Source: Arion vulgaris
Taxonomy: Eukaryota > Mollusca > Gastropoda > Stylommatophora > Arionidae
NCBI GenBank assembly: GCA_020796225.1
Contig: CM036761.1
Coordinates: 38,748,428-38,812,427, forward strand
DNA: 64,000 bases
Reading direction: 5' to 3'
Position numbers and translations under genes: made by a program. The notes below the pieces were generated by a model. That model did no database searches and was not told where the DNA came from. It saw only the letters and a program-made list of their open reading frames with translations. Position 1 is the first letter of the stretch; every line of letters begins with the position of its first letter. Positions 51,146 through 64,000 of this stretch are shown in pieces.

Positions 51146-51269
51146 GTTGCAACCCTACCATAAGAGGAAGATTGGATCCTAATTGACGTTAACATGTTCG
51201 ACTACCGCAACGTTATCATTACTCTTTGAAGAGAAAGTAGAGTGTAAGGAAACACGAAGGTTGAACTCT

Positions 51270-51830
51270 CATGTAAGCTCATCAAGCAATATCTAATTGG
51301 TACGGTTAGTCGCTGGAGGCTGTTAGAGATATTGCGAAGGAGATCGGAGTACCTAATGACATACCTGGAGTGCAATGAAGATATTCCTAACTGAACCTGA
51401 AGAATGAACTCACAATTAAGCGGCTGATAGAAGATAATGCAATTGGTGAGGATAGTGTTGTTTACACCGACGGGTTGATGCATCGTGGTGAGAAGTCAGG
51501 CAGGGGTTTCTTGGCTAGCGCGCATGGTAGTGTTGTTGAAGAACGAAGTGAAGCATACGGGACAACTACTTCCAGTATGCTGCTTGAGGTTGAGACCGTT
51601 TTGCTATCCTCCAACGACTCTCGGGGACCAAGTCGATGCTTCGGAAAATCCAGAATGGCAGGTTGCGGTATGAATGGATGTCGTCTATAGGGTTTCTAAC
51701 CTCCAAAACTCACGGGATCTACTGTCCTTGGCATGTCACGTGGATCTACTGTTCTGGGCATTCTGGTGTTCGCGGCAACGAGATCGTGGATATGTAGTAG
51801 TCAGTCCCCCTCATCAGCCGAGGAACCAGA
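51270..51830 (+). mobile_element. LINE RNase H domain fragment
   Basis: Broken frames give VYTDG (first catalytic Asp), HRGEKSGRGFLASAHGSVVE and ERSEAYGTTTSSMLLEVETV (catalytic Glu region), then frameshifts and an HAGVRGNE-like end. This is an RNase H of jockey/I-type LINEs. Confidence 0.8.
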
Positions 51831-53190
51831 CAGTTACTCTTAGTGTGTAGCTTGTAAATTTGAATATTTATTAGCAGACTTAGTGTTGACTTCTAACCAG
51901 AATGACACTAAAACGAAAATCTGACATGGAAACTATCGACGTAGCTGTGATGTACTGCTTGACGATTAGTAAACAGAGGAGACCAACATAAAACATGGAA
52001 ACCGGACAGACTGTTTGTCTGACCATAAGTACCATAAATAAAAACTTGTATGAAGTCTACCAACTTGAGTTCGTACTTTGTAACATCGTTGAACACTATA
52101 ACTAACATCATTATCAAACTACAATAAAGACAAATTTAAACCACCAAGTATCAAGAAGCTAAAGAGATCGAAAAGGAAACTACTACAGATAGACTTGGAT
52201 CGTAATATCTTCGATTGTTGACTAGTTTAGGATACATAAGGGAGATGTTCTTCTATTTCTTGGCAACCTACTGTTGAATGAAGACACTAAAATTGACGTT
52301 GAATAAATTCATACATTTAAGGAGTTTTGAATTACGCGTTGTACAATTAGAGCTGGATGCTTGATGGGCAGATACATTAGTGTCTTTAGCCAGCGAGCCA
52401 CGTGAACCATCAGTACATCTCGTCTGGGACTGTTATCATCGTCACTTGCAACGGACTGCTATTGTTAAGTAAATATATCATAAAACCAACATTTTCAGAA
52501 AGTAATATACAATTTTCAACATTTTTATTGTCAACACATCTAAGGCTTTACCGGTGTCTCATCAAGAAATCATCCCTGACTATTCAAGTATCTATGGCAA
52601 GTATAGCAGCAGTTAGTATACACCGCCGGGTTGGTATAACATTCATCACTACTGAAATAGTTCAAAATGTTGGAGCAGTTTAATTTTCCAAAGTGGCTGG
52701 TATTAAAGATTACTGGTCTGTCTCCATACTTGCAATCTGCGGTTAGAATTGGGAAGGAATATGTAAATCATTAAAATTTAACAATGAAAATTTAACCATG
52801 AAAATTTAACAATGAAAAAGGTAAAATTTGTTTAACAGTTGCTGGAATTTGACATGACTGTGACCTTGTGTGAGTTAAGAAGTTAAAAATGACTGGAATG
52901 TTCTAAATTTATATAGATGAAGGTAGAATGTTTTTAATAAAAATTAAAAAATTAAAAAAATTTTTCTAATCAAATTAACATACAGGAAGAAAATCCATCG
53001 TAATCTAGAAATGGATGTGAACAAGATAGCAACTGGTATCTTAAAAGATAATATTAAAGAAAATATGAGCAATTACAAATAATTTTGAATTTTAAGAAAG
53101 TTATCGAAAAATAATGAACATGCCAATAAAGTAATTATTAACAAATAAAGTGATAAACACGTTGCATAATGGTGCATTTATGACCACAAA
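51831..53190. other. Gene-free stretch
   Basis: AT-rich; three short direct repeats of aatgaaaatttaac at 52784-52816. No gene or known repeat recognised. Confidence 0.4.
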
Positions 53191-53560
53191 GGAAAAAAAC
53201 ATTGGTCTTACCGTGAATTGAACATGAGTACCCTGCACCGAATACATCGACATACAACAAAGGAAGTGGTTTGTACATTTAATGAGAATGGAATACAACC
53301 AACCACCAAAAACAGCATATAATAAAAAGAGATCAGGTACTAGAGCCAAGGAAAGACCAAGAAAAGATGGATAGACAATATCAAGAAAACACTACATAAA
53401 CACGGATATAACACAACAAGGGCAGCTCATCTGACGCTAGTACGCAAATTTAAGCTCCCATCCCTTCGCTTAACGGCAATAGTGGACAACTAATTCCATC
53501 TTCCATCTGGGGAAAGACAATAGACAATCCCGCATTGGAGCCTCGCTCTAATCCATTACT
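53190..53560. repeat. SINE-F tail split by a LINE 3' fragment
   Basis: 53195-53238 (cattggtcttaccgtgaatt) and 53536-53560 (gcctcgctctaatccatta) join to match 41985-42045. Between them, plus-strand text encodes KKRWIDNIKKTLHKHGYNTT and RLTAIVDN, a LINE C-terminus. Confidence 0.65.
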
Positions 53561-53955
53561 AGTTGATTAAATGCGTTTCTTACCTTCGGACAGATTGCCT
53601 GGGAGCTGTTCTCTCAACTTTTCACAAGCCTGACAACACAACTGTCTTTTCAAGTGAGTAGCAGTTGATTCTGATATTGTTTGTGTGAACGTCAGAACTT
53701 CGACAAACATTGTGGCTAAAGTCACCCCAGGACAACCTTCGACAAATAATCATATACTTATGTGTGCGCAGAATGAGTTCGCGTGCGTGCTGTGTAGGTG
53801 GAAAGTGTATCGCACGCACGTACTTTATCAACAATGTGTCTTATGTCTCAAATATTTGCTCAGCAGTGTAACTATAGATGGGGATATAGGAAAAGTAATC
53901 AATGTAAGAATTGGACTGGCAGCTGCAACGGTTAGAACATTGAACAACATATAAG
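53561..53955. other. Sequence flanking the satellite
   Basis: Overlapping open frames on both strands (53622-53954) show no recognisable motif. No other repeat is visible. Confidence 0.4.
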
Positions 53956-53959
53956 TATC

Positions 53960-56900
53960 AAATCAGGACTCAGAGTAAACACGATACATACAAACTATAG
54001 AGACATCAGCATACGGACTGCAGATAAACACGATACATACAAACATATAGATAGCATCAGCATACAGGACGCAGAGTAAACACGATACATACAAACATAT
54101 AGAGAGTATCAGCATACAGGATGCAGAGTAAACACGATACATACAAACATATAGAGAGTATCAGCATACAGGATGCAGAGTAAACACGATACATACAAAC
54201 ATATAGAGACATCAGCATACAGGACGCAGAGTAAACACGATACATACAAACATATAGAGACATCAGCATACAGGACGCAGAGTAAACACGATACATACAA
54301 ACATATAGAGAGTATCAGCATACAGGATGCAGAGTAAACACGATACATACAAACATATAGAGAGTATCAGCATACAGGATGCAGAGTAAACACGATACAT
54401 ACAAACATATAGAGAGCATCAGCATACAGGACGCAGAGTAAACACGATACATACAAACATATAGAGAGCATCAGCACACAGGACGCAGAGTAAACACGAT
54501 ACATACAAACATATAGAGAGCATCAGCATACAGGACGCAGAGTAAACACGATACATACAAACATATAGAGAGCATCAGCATACAGGACGCAGAGTAAACA
54601 CGATACATACAAACATATAGAGAGCATCAGCATACAGGACGCAGAGTAAACACGATACATACAAACATATAGAGAGCATCAGCATACAGGACGAAGAGTA
54701 AACAGATACATACAAACATATAGAGAGCATCAGCATACAGGACGCAGAGTAAACACGATACATACAAACATATAGAGAGCATCAGCATACAGGACGCAGA
54801 GTAAACACGATACATACAAACATATAGAGAGCATCAGCATACAGGACGCAGAGTAAACACGATACATACAAACATATAGAGAGCATCAGCATACAGGACG
54901 CAGAGTAAACACGATACATACAAACATATAGAGAGCATCAGCATACAGGACGCAGAGTAAACACGATACATACAAACATATAGAGAGCATCAGCATACAG
55001 GATGCAGAGTAAACACGATACATACAAACATATAGAGAGCATCAGCATACAGGACGCAGAGTAAACACGATACATACAACATATAGAGAGCATCAGCATA
55101 CAGGACGCAGAGTAAACACGATACATACAAACATATAGAGAGCATCAGCATACAGGACGCAGAGTAAACATGATACATACAAACATATAGAGAGCATCAG
55201 CATACAGGACGCAGAGTAAACACGATACATACAAACATATAGAGAGCATCAGCATACAGGACGCAGAGTAAACACGATACATACAAACATATAGAGAGCA
55301 TCAGCATACCGGACGCAGAGTAAACACGATACATACAAACATATAGAGAGCATCAGCATACAGGACGCAGAGTAAACACGATACATACAAACATATATAG
55401 AGCATCAGCATACAGGACGCAGAGTAAACACGATACATACAAACATATAGAGAGCATCAGCATACAGGACCAGAGTAAACACGATACATACAAACATATA
55501 GAGAGCATCAGCATACAGGACGCAGAGTAAACACGATACATACAAACATATAGAGAGCATCAGCATACAGGACGCAGAGTAAACACGATACATACAAACA
55601 TATAAAGAGCATCAGCATACAGGACGCAGAGTAAACACGATACATACAAACATATAGAGAGCATCAGCATACAGGACGCAGAGTAAACACGATACATACA
55701 AACATATAGAGAGCATCAGCATACAGGACGCAGAGTAAACACGATACATACAAACATATAGAGAGCATCAGCATACAGGACGCAGAGTAAACACGATACA
55801 TACAAACATATAGAGAGCATCAGCATACAGGATGCAGAGTAAACACGATACATACAAACATATAGAGAGCATCAGCATACAGGACGCAGAGTAAACACGA
55901 TACATACAAACATATAGAGAGTATCAGCATACAGGACGCAGAGTAAACACGATACATGCACACATATAGAGAGCATCAGCATACAGGACGCAGAGTAAAC
56001 ACGATACATACAAACATATATAGAGCATCAGCATACAGGACGCAGAGTAAACACGATACATACAAACATATAGAGAGCATCAGCATACAGGACGAGATAA
56101 ACACGATACATACAAACATATAGAGAGCATCAGCATACAGGACGCAGAGTAAACACGATACATACAAACATATAGAGAGCATCAGCATACAGGACGCAGA
56201 GTAAACACGATACATACAAACATATAGAGAGACATCAGCATACAGGACGCAGAGTAAACACGATACATACAAACATATAGAGAGCATCAGCATACAGGAC
56301 GCAGAGTAAACACGATACATACAAACATATAGAGACATCAGCATACAGGACGCAGAGTAAACACGATACATACAAACATATAGAGAGCATCAGCATACAG
56401 GACGCAGAGTAAACACGATACATACAAACATATAGAGACATCAGCATACAGGACGCAGAGTAAACACGATACATACAAACATATAGAGAGCATCAGCATA
56501 CAGGACGCAGAGTAAACACGATACATACAAACATATAGAGAGCATCAGCATACAGGACGCAGAGTAAACACGATACATACAAACATATAGAGAGCATCAG
56601 CATACAGGACGAGAGTAAACACGATACATACAAACATATAGAGAGCATCAGCATACAGGACGCAGAGTAAACACGATACATACAAACATATAGAGAGCAT
56701 CAGCATACAGGATGCAGAGTAAACACGATACATACAAACATATAAAGAGCATCAGCATACAGGACGCAGAGTAAACACGATACATACACACATATAGAAG
56801 TATCAGCATAACGACAGAGTAAACACGATACATACAACATATAGAGAGCATCAGCATACAGGACGCAGAGTAAACACGATACATACAAACATATAGAGAG

Positions 56901-59900
56901 CATCAGCATACAGGACGCAGAGTAAACACGATACATACAAACATATAGAGAGCATCAGCATACAGGACGCAGAGTAAACACGATACATACAAACATATAG
57001 AGAGCATCAGCATACAGGATGCAGAGTAAACACGATACATACAAACATATAGAGAGCATCAGCATACAGGACGCAGAGTAAACACGATACATACAAACAT
57101 ATAGAGAGTATCAGCATACAGGACTAGAGTAAACACGATACATGCACACATATAGAGAGCATCAGCATACAGGACGCAGAGTAAACACGATATACAAACA
57201 TATGAGAGCATCAGCATACAGGACGCAGAGTAAACACGATACATACAAACATATAGAGAGCATCAGCATACAGGACGCAGAGTAAACACGATACATACAA
57301 ACATATAGAGAGCATCAGCATACAGGACGCAGAGTAAACACGATACATACAAACATATAGAGAGCATCAGCATACAGGACGCAGAGTAAACACGATACAT
57401 ACAAACATATAGAGAGCATCAGCATACAGGACGCAGAGTAAACACGATACATACAAACATATAGAGAGCATCAGCATACAGGACGCAGAGTAAACACGAT
57501 ACATACAAACATATAGAGAGCATCAGCATACAGGACGCAGAGTAATCACGATACATACAAACATATAGAGAGCATCAGCATACAGGATGCAGAGTAAACA
57601 CGATACATACAAACATATAGAGAGCATCAGCATACAGGACGCAGAGTAAACACGATACATACAAACATATAGAGAGCATCAGCATACAGGACGCAGAGTA
57701 AACACGATACATACAAACATATAGAGAGCATCAGCATACCGGACGCAGAGTAAACACGATACATACAAACATATAGAGAGCATCAGCATACAGGACGCAG
57801 AGTAAACACGATACATACAAACATATAGAGAGCATCAGCATACAGGACGCAGAGTAAACACGATACATACAAACATATAGAGAGCATCAGCATACAGGAC
57901 GCAGAGTAAACACGATACATACAAACATATAGAGAGCATCAGCATACAGGACTAGAGTAAACACGATACATACAAACATATAGAGAGCATCAGCATACAG
58001 GACGCAAGTAAACCGATACATACAAACATATAGAGAGCATCAGCATACAGGACGCAGAGTAAACACGATACATACAAACATATAGAGAGCATCAGCATAC
58101 AGGACGCAGAGTAAACACGATACATACAAACATATAGAGAGCATCAGCATACAGGATGCAGAGTAAACACGATACATACAAACATATAGAGAGCATCAGC
58201 ATACAGGACGCAGAGTAAACACGATACATACAAACATATAGAGAGTATCAGCATACAGGACGCAGAGTAAACACGATACATACAACATATAGAGAGCATC
58301 AGCATACAGGACCAGAGTAAACACGATACATACAAACATATAGAGCATCAGCATACAGGATGCAGAGTAAACACGATACATACAAACATATAGAGAGCAT
58401 CAGCATACAGGACGCAGAGTAAACACGATACATACAAACATATAGAGAGTATCAGCATACAGGACGCAGAGTAAACACGATACATACAAACATATAGAGA
58501 GCATCAGCATACAGGACACAGAGTAAACACGATACATACAAACATATAGAGAGCATCAGCATACAGGACGCAGAGTAAACACGATACATACAAACATATA
58601 GAGAGCATCAGCATACAGGACGCAGAGTAAACACGATACATACAAACATATAGAGAGCATCAGCATACAGGACGCAGAGTAAACACGATACATACAAACA
58701 TATAGAGAGCATCAGCATACAGGATGCAGAGTAAACACGATACATACAAACATATAGAGAGCATCAGCATACAGGACGCAGAGTAAACACGATACATACA
58801 CACATATAGAGAGTATCAGCATACAGGACGAGAGTAAACACGATACATACAAACATATAGAGAGCATCAGCATACAGGACGCAGAGTAAACACGATACAT
58901 ACAAACATATAGAGAGCATCAGCATACAGGACGCAGAGTAAACAAGATACATACACACATATAGAGAGCATCAGCATACAGGACACAGAGTAAACACGAT
59001 ACATACAAACATATAGAGAGCATCAGCATACAGGACGCAGAGTAAACACGATACATACAAACATATAGAGAGCATCAGCATACAGGACGCAGAGTAAACA
59101 CGATACATACAAACATATAGAGAGCATCAGCATACAGGACGCAGAGTAAACACGATACATACAAACATATAGAGAGCATCAGCATACAGGACGCAGAGTA
59201 AACACGATACATACAAACATATAGAGAGCATCAGCATACAGGACCAGAGTAAACACGATACATACAAACATATAGAGACATCAGCATACAGGACGCAGAG
59301 TAAACACGATACATACAAACATATAGAGAGCATCAGCATACAGGACGCAGAGTAAACACGATACATACAAACATATAGAGAGCATCAGCATACAGGATGC
59401 AGAGTAAACACGATACATACAAACATATAGAGAGCATCAGCATACAGGACGCAGAGTAAACACGATACATACAAACATATAGAGAGCATCAGCATACAGG
59501 ACGCAGAGTAAACACGATACATACAAACATATAGAGAGTATCAGCATACAGGACGCAGAGTAAACACGATACATACAAACATATATAGAGCATCAGCATA
59601 CAGGATGCAGAGTAAACACGATACATACAAACATATAGAGAGCATCAACATACAGGACGCTGAATAAACACGATACATACAAACATATAGAGAGCATCAG
59701 CATACAGGAAGCAGAGTAAACACGATACATACAAACATATAGAGAGCATCAGCATACAGGACGCAGAGTAAACACGATACATACAAACATATAGAGAGCA
59801 TCAGCATACAGGACGCAGAGTAAACACGATACATACAAACATATAGAGAGCATCAGCATACAGGACGCAGAGTAAACACGATACATACAAACATATAGAG

Positions 59901-62900
59901 AGCATCAGCATACAGGACGCAGAGTAAACACGATACATACAAACATATAGAGAGCATCAGCATACAGGACGCAGAGTAAACACGATACATACAAACATAT
60001 AGAGAGCATCAGCATACAGGACGCAGAGTAAACACGATACATACAAACATATAGAGAGCATCAGCATACAGGACGCAGAGTAAACACGATACATACAAAC
60101 ATATAGAGAGCATCAGCATACAGGACGCAGAGTAAACACGATACATACAAACATATGAGAGCATCAGCATACAGGACGCAGAGTAAACACGATACATACA
60201 AACATATAGAAGCATCAGCATACAGGACTGAAGTAAACACGATATACATACAAACATATAGAGAGCATCAGCATACAGGACGCAGAGTAAACACGATACA
60301 TACAAACATATAGAGAGCATCAGCATACAGGACGCAGAGTAAACACGATACATACACACATATAGAGTATCAGCATACAGGACACAGAGTAAACACGATA
60401 CATACAAACATATAGAGAGCATCAGCATACAGGACGCAGAGTAAACACGATACATACAAACATATAGAGAGCATCAGCATACAGGACGCAGAGTAAACAC
60501 GATACATACACACATATAGAGAGCATCAGCATACAGGACCAGAGTAAACACGATACATACAAACATATAGAGAGCATCAGCATACAGGACGCAGAGTAAA
60601 CACGATACATACAAACATATAGAGAGCATCAGCATACAGGACGCAGAGTAAACACGATACATACAAACATATAGAGAGCATCAGCATACAGGACGCAGAG
60701 TAAACACGATACATACAAACATATAGAGAGCATCAGCATACAGGACGCAGAGTAAACACGATACATACAAACATATAGAGAGCATCAGCATACAGGACGC
60801 AGAGTAAACACGATACATACAAACATATAGAAGCATCAGCATACAGGACGAGAGTAAACACGATACATACAAACATATAGAGAGCATCAGCATACAGGAT
60901 GCAGAGTAAACACGATACATACAAACATATAGAGAGCATCAGCATTCAGGACCAGAGTAAACACGATACATACAAACATATAGAAGTATCAGCATACAGG
61001 ACAGAGAGTAAACACGATACATACACACATATAGAGAGCATCAGCATACAGGACGCAGAGTAAACACGATACATACAAACATATAGAGACATCAGCATAC
61101 AGGACGCAGAGTAAACACGATACATACAAACATATAGAGAGCATCAGCATACAGGACACAGAGTAAACACGATACATACAAACATATAGAGAGCATCAGC
61201 ATACAGGACGCAGAGTAAACACGATACATACAAACATATAGAGAGCATCAGCATACAGGATGCAGAGTAAACACGATACATACAAACATATAGAGAGCAT
61301 CAACATACAGGACGCAGAGTAAACACGATACATACAAACATATATAGAGCATCAGCATACAGGACGCAGAGTAAACACGATACATACAAACATATAGAGA
61401 GCATCAGCATACAGGACGCAGAGTAAACACGATACATACAAACATATAGAGAGCATCAGCATACAGGACGCAGAGTAAAAACGATACATACAAACATATA
61501 GAGAGCATCAGCATACAGGACGCAGAGTAAACACGATACATACAAACATATAGAGAGCATCAGCATACAGGACGCAGAGTAAACACGATACATACAAACA
61601 TATAGAGAGCATCAGCATACAGGACGCAGAGTAAACACGATACATACAAACATATAGAGAGCATCAGCATACAGGACGCAGAGTAAACACGATACATACA
61701 AACATATAGAGAGCATCAGCATACAGGACGCAGAGTAAACACGATACATACAAACATATAGAGAGCATCAGCATACAGGACGCAGAGTAAACACGATACA
61801 TACAAACATATAGAGAGCATCAGCATACAGGACGCAGAGTAAACACGATACATACAAACATATAGAGAGCATCAGCATACAGGATGCAGAGTAAACACGA
61901 TACATACAAACATATAGAGAGCATCAGCATTCAGGACGCAGAGTAAACACGATACATACAAACATATAGAGAGTATCAGCATACAGGACGCAGAGTAAAC
62001 ACGATACATACACACATATAGAGAGCATCAGCATACAGGACGCAGAGTAAACACGATACATACAAACATATAGAGAGCATCAGCATACAGGACGCAGAGT
62101 AAACACGATACATACAAACATATAGAGAGTATCAGCATACAGGACGCAGAGTAAACACGATACATACAAACATATAGAGAGCATCAGCATACAGGACGCA
62201 GAGTAAACACGATACATACAAACATATAGAGAGCATCAGCATACAGGATGCAGAGTAAACACGATACATACAAACATATAGAGAGCATCAACATACAGGA
62301 CGCAGAGTAAACACGATACATACAAACATATAGAGAGCATCAGCATACAGGACGCAGAGTAAACACGATACATACAAACATATAGAGAGCATCAGCATAC
62401 AGGACGCAGAGTAAACACGATACATACAAACATATAGAGAGCATCAGCATACAGGACGCAGAGTAAACACGATACATACAAACATATAGATAGCATCAGC
62501 ATACAGGACGCAGAGTAAACACGATACATACAAACATATATAGAGCATCAGCATACAGGACGCAGAGTAAACACGATACATACAAACATATAGAGACATC
62601 AGCATACAGGACGCAGAGTAAACACGATACATACAAACATATAGAGAGCATCAGCATACAGGACCAGAGTAAACACGATACATACAAACATATAGAGAGC
62701 ATCAGCATACAGGACGCAGAGTAAACACGATACATACAAACATATAGAGAGCATCAGCATACAGGACGCAGAGTAAACACGATACATACAAACATATAGA
62801 GAGCATCAGCATACAGGACGCAGAGTAAACACGATACATACAAACATATAGAGAGCATCAGCATACAGGACGCAGAGTAAACACGATACATACAAACATA

Positions 62901-64000
62901 TAGAGAGCATCAGCATACAGGACGCAGAGTAAACACGATACATACAAACATATAGAGAGCATCAGCATACAGGACGAGAGTAAACACGATACATACAAAC
63001 ATATAGAGAGCATCAGCATACAGGACGCAGAGTAAACACGATACATACAAACATATAGAGAGCATCAGCATACAGGATGCAGAGTAAACACGATACATAC
63101 AAACATATAGAGAGCATCAGCATACAGGACGCAGAGTAAACACGATACATACAAACATATAGAGAGCATCAGCATACAGGACGCAGAGTAAACACGATAC
63201 ATACAAACATATAGAGAGTATCAGCATACAGGACGCAGAGTAAACACGATACATACAAACATATGAGAGCATCAGCATACAGGACGCAGAGTAAACACGA
63301 TACATACAAACATATAGAGAGCATCAGCATACAGGATGCAGAGTAAACACGATACATACAAACATATAGAGAGCATCAACATACAGGACGCAGAGTAAAC
63401 ACGATACATACAAACATATAGAGAGCATCAGCATACAGGACGAAGAGTAAACACGATACATACAAACATATAGAGAGCATCAGCATACAGGACGCAGAGT
63501 AAACACGATACATACAAACATATAGAGAGCATCAGCATACAGGACGCAGAGTAAACACGATACATACAAACATATAGAGAGCATCAGCATACAGGATGCA
63601 GAGTAAACACGATACATACAAACATATAGAGAGCATCAGCATACAGGATGCAGAGTAAACACGATACATACAAACATATAGAGAGCATCAGCATACAGGA
63701 CACAGAGTAAACACGATACATACAAACATATAGAGAGCATCAGCATACAGGACGCAGAGTAAACACGATACATACACACATATAGAGAGCATCAGCATAC
63801 AGGACGCAGAGTAAACACGATACATAAAAACATATAGAGAGCATCAGCATACAGGATGCAGAGTAAACACGATACATACAAACATATAGAGAGCATCAGC
63901 ATACAGGATGCAGAGTAAACACGATACATACAAACATATAGAGAGCATCAGCATACAGGACGCAGAGTAAACACGATACATACAAACATATAGAGAGCAT
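53960..64000. repeat. 52 bp satellite array, about 190 copies, open at right
   Basis: Monomer landmarks in order: acgcagagtaaacacgatac, atacaaacatatagagagca, tcagcatacagg (52 bases). Most monomers are identical or differ at a few recurring sites: C/T in gacgc/gatgc, C/T in gcatc/gtatc, A/C in acaaacat/acacacat, a 2-base deletion giving gagacatc, and short deletions in gacgcagag. The first two or three monomers, at the left edge, are the most diverged. The array continues past the window end. Minus-strand open frames repeating MYRVYSASCMLMLSI are by-products. Confidence 0.98.

Noticed and set aside
54057..63357. Many minus-strand open frames with repeating MYRVYSASCMLMLSI-type sequence
   Set aside because: They follow directly from the 52 bp satellite and break at random monomer deletions; there is no gene structure.
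53960..64000. CRISPR array
   Set aside because: Units are contiguous with no unique spacers, and the genome is eukaryotic.

Overview
This window comes from an animal (eukaryotic) nuclear genome. It is AT-rich, has one spliced protein gene, and is otherwise packed with decayed non-LTR retrotransposons (LINEs), tRNA-derived SINEs, small DNA transposons and tandem repeats. There are no operons, ribosome binding sites or phage-like genes. The repeat load and the presence of both RT and RNase H LINE fragments suit an invertebrate. A mollusc is my guess, but that rests on general impression and is weak.

The one host gene lies on the minus strand and occupies about 1.9-25.0 kb (or to about 27.25 kb with a proposed non-coding first exon). 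I assembled nine coding exons whose splice phases all agree; they encode about 1190 residues. The protein has a long Ser/Asn/Asp-rich N-terminal half on a single 2.5 kb exon, then a Cys/His region resembling the first RING of RBR ubiquitin ligases, then a complete PARP-type ADP-ribosyltransferase domain. Its triad reads His-Tyr-Met, which predicts a mono-ADP-ribosyltransferase. Upstream is a perfect interferon-stimulated response element (ISRE) match, in the right orientation and near a weak TATA-like site and a plausible 5' exon. A single-chain RING plus PARP protein under possible IRF control is the most interesting system here; in vertebrates similar activities come together as DTX3L with PARP9.

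25-54 kb is a repeat graveyard, but many insertion events can be read exactly from target-site duplications. Examples are SINEs in LINEs, LINEs in LINEs, a SINE in a SINE, two hAT-type MITEs, and a fold-back element whose empty site survives in a nearby duplication.

53.96-64.0 kb is an almost pure array of a 52 bp satellite, about 190 copies, running out of the window. Apparent minus-strand open frames in it are by-products of the repeat.
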